Below the pieces are notes generated by a model that had not been told where the DNA came from, made no database searches, and saw only the letters and a program-made list of their open reading frames with translations. Below are positions 57,757-64,000 of a DNA stretch of 64,000 nt, one piece after another; within the stretch, counting starts at the first letter, position 1; each line of letters begins with the position of its first letter. The stretch is from Neurospora tetraspora (lineage: Eukaryota; Ascomycota; Sordariomycetes; Sordariales; Sordariaceae): NCBI RefSeq assembly GCF_033439725.1, contig NW_026944383.1, positions 7,936,001-8,000,000 of the forward strand. Direction: 5' to 3'. The translations under genes were made by a program, and so were the position numbers.

Positions 57757-59888
57757 TCAATCATCCAACGCCTCCCCACTCAAAATCCCCCTCAAAATCC
57801 CCACCCCCGCACCATCATCCTTCAACAAAGTCTGCTCAACCTCCCTCTCCCCCACACAACTAGCCACCCTCTTCTCATCTCCCGCGACCAACGCCCCTCC
57901 CATCCCAAACACATCCTTCTTTTTCTTGCCTCCCCTCTTCGGCGTCCCCACTCCAGGCGAGCTATACCCCAAAGCCGTGAACGACCCAGTCTTGCCGTCC
58001 ACGGGCGTGATCAAGCTGAGTGTTTCCAGGGAAGAGACAACCTCGCGGAACTCAGATGACGAAAGCGGATGTAGCAGCGAATCCTGCTTGCAGAGCTTGG
58101 TGTAAGCCTCGTAGAGAGTCTTGACCGTTGGTGCAATCGGCGCCTCTTGTTTCCTCGACGGAGTGCCGGTGGTAGATGTGAACGAGGCCGAAGCAGAGGC
58201 GATCGCTTCCGACTGCGCGGCGCGATTACGTTTCTCGATGGCGACCAGAGCGCACAAAGCGGCTTTTTGCTGGAGGTTGAGCGTCTTGAGGCGTTGAGTG
58301 GTGCCGTTGCTGAATGCTGCTGCTGTGACTTTGCTGAGGTGGGCAATGCTGACGCGCGGAGCGGTGGCTGGTGTCAAAGCCTGCAGGGACCTCAGAAGCG
58401 AGGCCGAGACGCTGGCGCTGGGTGTGGAGATGCTCCGGAAGAGAGATGAAGGAGCGGGACCCGAGGAAAGATTGGTGTTTTCGCCGAGGACGCGCTTCTT
58501 GGATGGAGACATCTGTAGCATCTGCTCCTTGACTTCGTTCTCGTGCTTGAGGCGGGTCTCGGACTCGACGAGGTCGATGGCGCGGCGGCAGATCTCAAAT
58601 GCGCGGCGCAGGTCGCCGGTTTGGCTGGAGACTTTGCGCGAGCAGAGCTCGATGGCGGCTGGGTGGAAGAAGGGGACGTAGTTGGGGTCCTTGGGCGTGC
58701 CGCCGGGAAGCAGACTTTTGAGACGCGTGATGATGATGTTCTTGACCTGGGGTGCCGTGTATGGAAGGATGGGCAAAAGCTCAGGCTTGAGGTTGCGCGA
58801 CTTGAGGCGCGGCAGAAAGCGGTCGGTGAGGTCGAGCGCGTTGGCGATGCCGATCAGGGCGAGGCGCGAGTTCTTCTTTTCGAGCGACCATTCGAAGAGG
58901 CTGTAGAGACTTTCGGGGTCGAGGGTGAGGATGTGATCGATTTCGTCCAACACCACGAGGTAGACGTCCTGGATCTTTTTCTTGGGCAGGATGAGCTTTT
59001 GGAGTGGCGCCACCACGTCGCTTTCTGTTGAGAGTTCCTCCTTGTCCTCATCTTTGCTGACTAGCTGGTCGAGAAGGGTGACGTAGAGATCCTTGGATGA
59101 CTTGATGCTCATGCAGTTGATGTATGCCTTGCGCACTGTTGATGTCTCGGATGCGAACTTGTCGGTGACCTTGTTGACGATGGCGCTCTTTCCGGTTCCA
59201 GGAGGTCCGCTGACGTAGAGGCAGCCGCTGGGATGGGCGGTTGTGCAGCGATCCAAAAAAGTGTTGAGCTTCTCGCGCTCCTCGTCGCGCCCAATGAGTT
59301 CTCCGGGATCGGCGCTTCGGGAAAAGAGTTGACGAGCCTGGTGGTAGACTGTTTGAGAAGCCGCGGGTGTCATGGGCGTGCTTGGTGTCATGCGCCTGGA
59401 TAGCTTGCCGACGGACATGACGCGATGGCGCGGAGTGGTGACTGCTGCCTTTGCAAAGACATCGTAGTGTCGTGGTGTGGAAGGTGTGACTGGAGCTGTC
59501 TTTGGTGGGCTGGCGATGACTGATTTGCGCCTTCTTAGGAGTGACTTGGATGGTGTTTCCGCCTCGATGACCTCTTCGCTGTCGTCTTCTGTGGGCTTGC
59601 AGTTCTCCTTGTGGTTCTCGACGTCGTCGGCAATAGGCTTGGGTGGTGAGGCGGCCTTCTCCTTCTCTGCCTGGATGTGGTCGGGCTCATGATGGATCTC
59701 TGGATGGATTCGGAGAGAGCGTCTTGTTCGCTTTACGGCAAGGGGGCCTAGTGTGATCTCCTCGTCTTCTGTCTGTCAGTATGAAGGCTCTCGATGGCAA
59801 GTCTGGATGTCGTCAGTTGTAGCTCACCTGTGAGTCTAGTGCTCCTTCTCCTCTTCCCCAGAGTCGTGGTCGCGGTAGGCGAGGCCAT
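57757..59888 (-). CDS. cdc6: DNA replication licensing ATPase Cdc6/Cdc18, 690 aa
   Basis: Cdc6 binds ORC at origins and loads the MCM2-7 helicase in G1 (established knowledge). Minus-strand exons 59888-59828 and 59768-57757; the 59-nt intron has GTGAGC donor, TACTGAC branch and GACAG acceptor. The N-terminal 150 residues are disordered with many S/T-P sites, several full CDK sites (SPPK, TPSK, TPRHR), which in other fungi direct Cdc6 turnover. AAA+ core: GELIGRDEER, Walker A GPPGTGKS (208-215), Walker B LDEID (294-298), sensor 1 ALIGIANALDLTDR, and sensor 2 GDLRRAFEICRRAID. A winged-helix C terminus follows (AAFSNGTTQRLKTLNLQQKA, then LCALVAIEKRNR). A further CDK-like site SPSKK lies between the two domains. 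Length is somewhat more than the usual 500-600, owing to the N terminus. It diverges from the MoCo sulfurase gene. Confidence 0.94.
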
Positions 59889-60106
59889 GGTTTCTTAGAA
59901 AGTCAAAAACACCAGTCGCAATGCAAAATCGCAGATACAAGCAGCAATCGCGAGGAAAGAACGATGCGCGGATGTTGATGGTGGTGATGGACTTGTGTGG
60001 TTGTATGGTTGTAAGGTGGAAAGAGGAACCTTGAGAAGTCACGGTTGCACTGCACCAAAGTAGAATTCCAGTTCGCGCTCCACCCCTGGTGCATTCCATT
60101 GCGGAG

Positions 60107-60171
60107 ACGCGACCGCGAATTTGTGGGGCTACAGCTCGAAGCTCGACGCGCTTCCCCGCTGCACTGCGCGT
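60107..60171 (-). promoter_or_regulatory. Three ACGCG cores upstream of cdc6 (possible MBF/E2F-type sites)
   Basis: ACGCG occurs at 60107-60111 and 60146-60150 on the plus strand and at 60167-60171 on the minus strand (within GAAACGCGCA), 220-285 bp before the cdc6 ATG. ACGCG is the core of the MluI cell-cycle box bound by MBF (Mbp1/Swi6-type) factors that drive S-phase genes in yeasts. Clustering of three in 65 bp is suggestive only, since the region is GC-rich. Confidence 0.3.
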
Positions 60172-60663
60172 TTCAATTAAGCCCGGTCGCGCATGAGCCA
60201 CGCTTGCTGTGGCTGGGGAGGGTTCGTTTCGTGGCGCACTCCTCGTGTCAAAGCGGGGCCTCTTTCAGTTCCGTATCCACTCCCCCGTACTATTCCCACA
60301 GTGTTCACAGGGGCATTCCAGGGCGGCCCTCCACTGAAGCAGGGAGACCGCCGCCTGTCTTTCACTTCGCTGTGCTGGAAAGTGGCGATCTCCGTTCAGG
60401 TTCCGTTGGACCTCCTCGCCGAGCCCAACTGACCTCTCCCGGATGACAAGCGCCGGCCGTGACGGGATAAGGGGACTACTACACTTACGCCACTGCCTTT
60501 GGTTGCATTTATTGATATCATGACCGCAACAATGACAAGTTATCCACCCCAGCATCTAATCAGATGTCCATGTCGATAGTCCAGAGATATCACAGAAATA
60601 TCAAAGTTGGTTAACCGCTTTTTGTCTCTTGATGGACTTGGTGATACTTAAAAGTTCTCCAAG

Positions 60664-63400
60664 ATGGGCTCATTCACCATTCAACATGATGGCTATAACG
60701 CCGACGTGGAAAGGATAAGAGAAGAAGAGTATCCCATGCTCAAAGGTAAGACTTCCCAAGTTCCATCTCCATCCAGATCACTAACACAGAACAGACTCCA
60801 TCTACCTCGACCATGCCGGCACCACCCCCTATCCCAAGTCCCTCATGGACCGTTTCGCCCACGAGATGACCGCCAACCTCTTCGGCAACCCTCACTCCGC
60901 ATCTGCTTCCTCCCAACTATCAACCCAGCGCATGCAGGATATCCGTCTCCGAGCCCTGCAGTTCTTCAACGCCGACCCAGCCGACTTCGACCTGGTTTTC
61001 GTCGCCAACGCCACGGCCGGTATCAAGCTCGTTGTCGATGCCATGAGATGTCTGCCCACGGGCTTTGACTACGTATATCACCAAGCGAGTCATACCAGTC
61101 TGGTTGGAGTTCGAGAAGAAGCTCGAAGTAGCGTTTGTCTGGATGATCGGCAGATGGAGGACTGGTTATCGGGGAGTTGTCCCTTTGACGACAATGAGGA
61201 CGAAAGACCAATATTATTCGCCTACCCAGCCCAATCCAACATGGACGGCCGTCGCTTTCCCCTTTCTTGGTCTTCCCAAATCCGCCATCAGGCTGAGACC
61301 AAAACAAACCGAAAAACTTACACCCTCCTAGACGCCGCCGCCCTCGTCTCCTCTTCCCCCTTGGACTTATCCAACGCCCAAACAGCACCCGACTTCGTCG
61401 TCCTCTCTTTTTACAAAATCTTTGGGTTTCCCGACCTCGGCGCTTTGATCGTTCGCAAGGAGTCTCAGCATGTGTTTTCGTCGAGACGGTACTTTGGCGG
61501 TGGAACGGTTGATATGGTCGTTTGTCTGAAAGAGCAATGGCATGCTCCGAAAGATGGGTTTCTTCATGAACGGTTGGAAGATGGGACGTTACCGATTCAT
61601 GGCATCGTGGCGCTGGACGTGGCGATGGATGTGCATGCCAGGCTATTTGGGAGTATGGAGAGGGTGGCTGGTCATACCGAGTTTTTGGCTAGACGGTTGT
61701 ATGGGGGGTTAAAGGGGTTGAGACATGCGAATGGTGAACTGGTTTGTCAGATTTACTCGCCTGACCCCGATCCGGAGATGGAGACGGAGGAGGGGACAGG
61801 ACCGGTGGTTGCGTTCAACATCCGCAACTCGCAAGGAACGTGGATCAGTCTCGCAGAAGTGGAAAAGCTGGCGATGCTAAAGGGGATACATATCAGGACC
61901 GGAGGGGTGTGTAACCCCGGTGGCATCGCCTCTGCTTTGGGACTGGAGCCGTGGGAGATGAAACAGAACTTTTCTTCGGGGTTCCGTTGCGGAACGGATA
62001 ATGACATCATGGGCGGAAAACCAACGGGGATCATAAGAGCGAGTCTGGGGGCTATGAGCACGATAGCGGACGTGGATGGGTTTGTTGGATTTGTGGAGGA
62101 GTTTTATCAGGAGGATACACTACCTCTCTTGCCTTCGCCAGACAACACGAAACTCCAACCACCACTACGAAACACACCGGAGCTCTTCATCAAAAGCATA
62201 GTCGTCTACCCCATCAAGAGCTGCGCCGGCTTCCACGTCCCCCCGGGCCTAGACTGGGAAGTCCGCCCCGAAGGTCTCGCCTGGGACCGCGAATGGTGCC
62301 TAGTCCACCGCGGATCAGGACAAGCACTCAGCCAGAAACGATATCCCAAGATGGCACTTCTACGACCAAATCTGGATTTCACCATGGGTGAACTCCAAGT
62401 TACTTACGCCGGCGACATCCCACCATCATCACCACGTTTACCCCACTCCATCGCGGTCCCGCTGTCTAAAAACCCACGAATGTACAGCCCCCGTCGATCG
62501 GGTATGATGTCCTCCCGCGTCTGCGGCGAAGAAATCACCGCGCAGACGTATGCTTCGGCACAAATCAACGACTTCTTCTCGACTGTCCTGGGGGTGCCGT
62601 GCGTGCTGGCCAGGTTCCCGCCGGGCGGGCAGGGGAAGGGGATGATGAGGCATGCTAAGGCACATTTGCAGAGGCATCAGCAGCAGCCTCAGGGTAGTAG
62701 TGTGTCTGTTCCGATATGTAGCAGCAGCAAGTCAGCAAAGCCGGTGAAACCACGAGCGATGATGCCGGGAGCTTTCCCATCAGCCGAAGTGGTGGAAACA
62801 CCGCCGTCACCACCGGATTCAGATACAGAGCAGCGCTCGGCGACTCCCACAACTGAGGAAGAAGCACAGGGACAGGGACCAAAGCCGAGACGGATATTGT
62901 TGTCGAATGAAAGCCCGATATTGGCGATCACGACGGCTAGTGTTGATGCTCTTAATGAGTCCATCGCCTTTTACAACCCTTCTGTGAAAGGACCAATATC
63001 AGAAGCAGTGTTTCGGGCTAACCTCGTCTTCTCTCCTACCTCTCCCTCCTCTCCCTCCTCTCCCTCCTCCCCCTCTACTTCGACCGCAAAAGCAAAACCC
63101 TACGAGGAAGATACCTGGTCCTCCCTCCGCATCCTCAACCCCTCCTCTTCTACCGGGTTCAAATTCCAGATGCTAGGCTCATGCAGAAGATGCCACATGG
63201 TCTGCATAGACCAAGAAACTGGTCAAAAAAGTAGTGGAGGGGGTGAACCGTTTGTTACGCTAAGTAAGACGAGGAGGTTCGAGGGGAAGGTGTTCTTTGG
63301 GGTGCATATGGGGTTGGCTGAGGATACCTCTACAACAGAAAGGGAGGTGAATAAAGTGGTGAAGGTTAGGGTGGGGGACGTTGTTATTCCTAGGGTGTGA
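60664..63400 (+). CDS. hxB: Molybdenum cofactor sulfurase (HxB/MOCOS type), 895 aa
   Basis: It converts the oxo to the sulfido form of the molybdenum cofactor of xanthine dehydrogenase and aldehyde oxidase-type enzymes, using L-cysteine and PLP. Exons 60664-60745 and 60795-63400; the 49-nt intron has donor GTAAGA, branch CACTAAC and acceptor AACAG. The N-terminal class V aminotransferase (NifS-like) domain runs to about residue 480: YLDHAGTTPYP, FGNPHS, SFYKIFGFPDLGAL with the PLP lysine at 235, and RTGGVCNPGGI with the probable persulfide cysteine at 400. The C-terminal MOSC part follows: IKSIVVYPIKSC, AWDREWCLVH, LSNESPILAI, SEAVFRANLVF, and the terminal LGSCRRCHMVCID. A low-complexity P/S/Q insert of about 90 residues (62660-62880) interrupts the MOSC domain; such loops are common in Sordariales proteins. 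Domain order and key residues are complete. Start at ATG 60664 fits the family. Confidence 0.95.
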
Positions 63401-64000
63401 TGTGAGTTCGGAGTTTTTGTATCGGAGATGTTGATACCCGTACATACTCAGCCGCAGTGGATACCTATCGTGGGACGGGAGTAGTGATTTGAGTCGGTTG
63501 GACTCTTTTGATATTTTGGTTAGGTCGTGAGTGACCACAACAAATCATAGTATTTTAGATACCTGGGTCATGATCAATAACAAATGATGAGGGACAATGC
63601 CCAATAAACCACCCCCGTAAATATTCGAAAACAACGGAAAAGAAGGAAGCAATTCCCACCGATCTGGTTCACTGAGACCAGCACACGATAAATCAGGATC
63701 GCCCCTACATTCTGCATCGATACTCGTCAGGACTAGAATCGTCTTCTTCCCCTTGCCGCCAGGCAAGGGTCAGGCAGGGCAATTAGCAAAAATCAGGGCG
63801 ATTAGCAAAAGAATCTGGGGTTAGGATTGTAGAAGCGGGAAAATTGGCCTCCCACCACGTGCATACAAGCAATATGCACTAATCCAGTAGAACCACGTAC
63901 ATCTCGTACATATGCCAGAATGTCCAAAAATACAAAGTCACATTGCAATTTGATTTGCACCACCAAAGTAAAACATATGAAAAAGATAAAAGTATTATTA
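63401..64000 (+). other. 3' flank of the MoCo sulfurase gene; nothing seen
   Basis: Downstream sequence to the window end with no supported open frame, RNA or repeat. Confidence 0.5.

Noticed and set aside
24322-64000. Dispersed 5S rRNA genes (common in Neurospora)
   Set aside because: None recognised in the intergenic stretches on reading; a covariance-model search would be decisive.

Overview
The window is nuclear DNA of a filamentous ascomycete, most likely a member of the Sordariaceae (Neurospora/Sordaria type). The evidence is: short introns with GTRNGT donors, CTRAC/CTAAT branch points and YAG acceptors; long intergenic stretches rich in TACC/TAGG, poly-A and CAA microsatellites; and a gene content restricted to Pezizomycotina (leashin, a velvet factor, a DUF3602 protein). 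The species cannot be fixed from sequence alone. All coordinates are spliced models made by eye.

Layout. 1-24321 is the leashin locus, which encodes the giant tether of Woronin bodies (the organelles that plug septal pores). The 3' part of lah-1 (repeats of type LPVDEDLDLLPALPES) is followed after about 400 bp by lah-2 (about 5,800 residues, repeats of type PEEVELPASP, C-terminal coiled coil and a conserved terminal domain). The two-gene arrangement is the one reported for Neurospora and relatives; most other Pezizomycotina have one fused gene. 26975-27679 is a small DUF3602 (GRGGxGN repeat) protein; 28799-30226 a GNAT-type acetyltransferase; 30371-31694 (minus) uroporphyrinogen decarboxylase of haem synthesis; 32399-35908 an unrecognised large, possibly mitochondrial protein; 40471-45070 a polyglutamine-rich Zn2Cys6 transcription factor; 54092-56097 the velvet regulator VelB; 57757-59888 (minus) the replication licensing ATPase Cdc6; 60664-63400 molybdenum cofactor sulfurase. 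Gene-poor stretches lie at 24322-26974, 35909-40470 and 45071-54091 (9 kb).

The genes do not form a metabolic cluster. Pairs sharing upstream DNA are hem12/32399 gene and cdc6/MoCo sulfurase; the GNAT gene and hem12 converge with about 145 bp between stop codons.

The most interesting signals are at the leashin locus. A strong donor just before the lah-1 stop codon (6058) is in phase with a good branch point and acceptor (6444) in the lah-2 leader, so removal of one 387-nt intron would join lah-1 and lah-2 into one reading frame. Inside lah-2, splicing or retention of a 130-nt intron switches about 2.5 kb between two open frames. A 165-bp inverted-repeat element resembling a MITE lies 84 bp after the velB stop codon.
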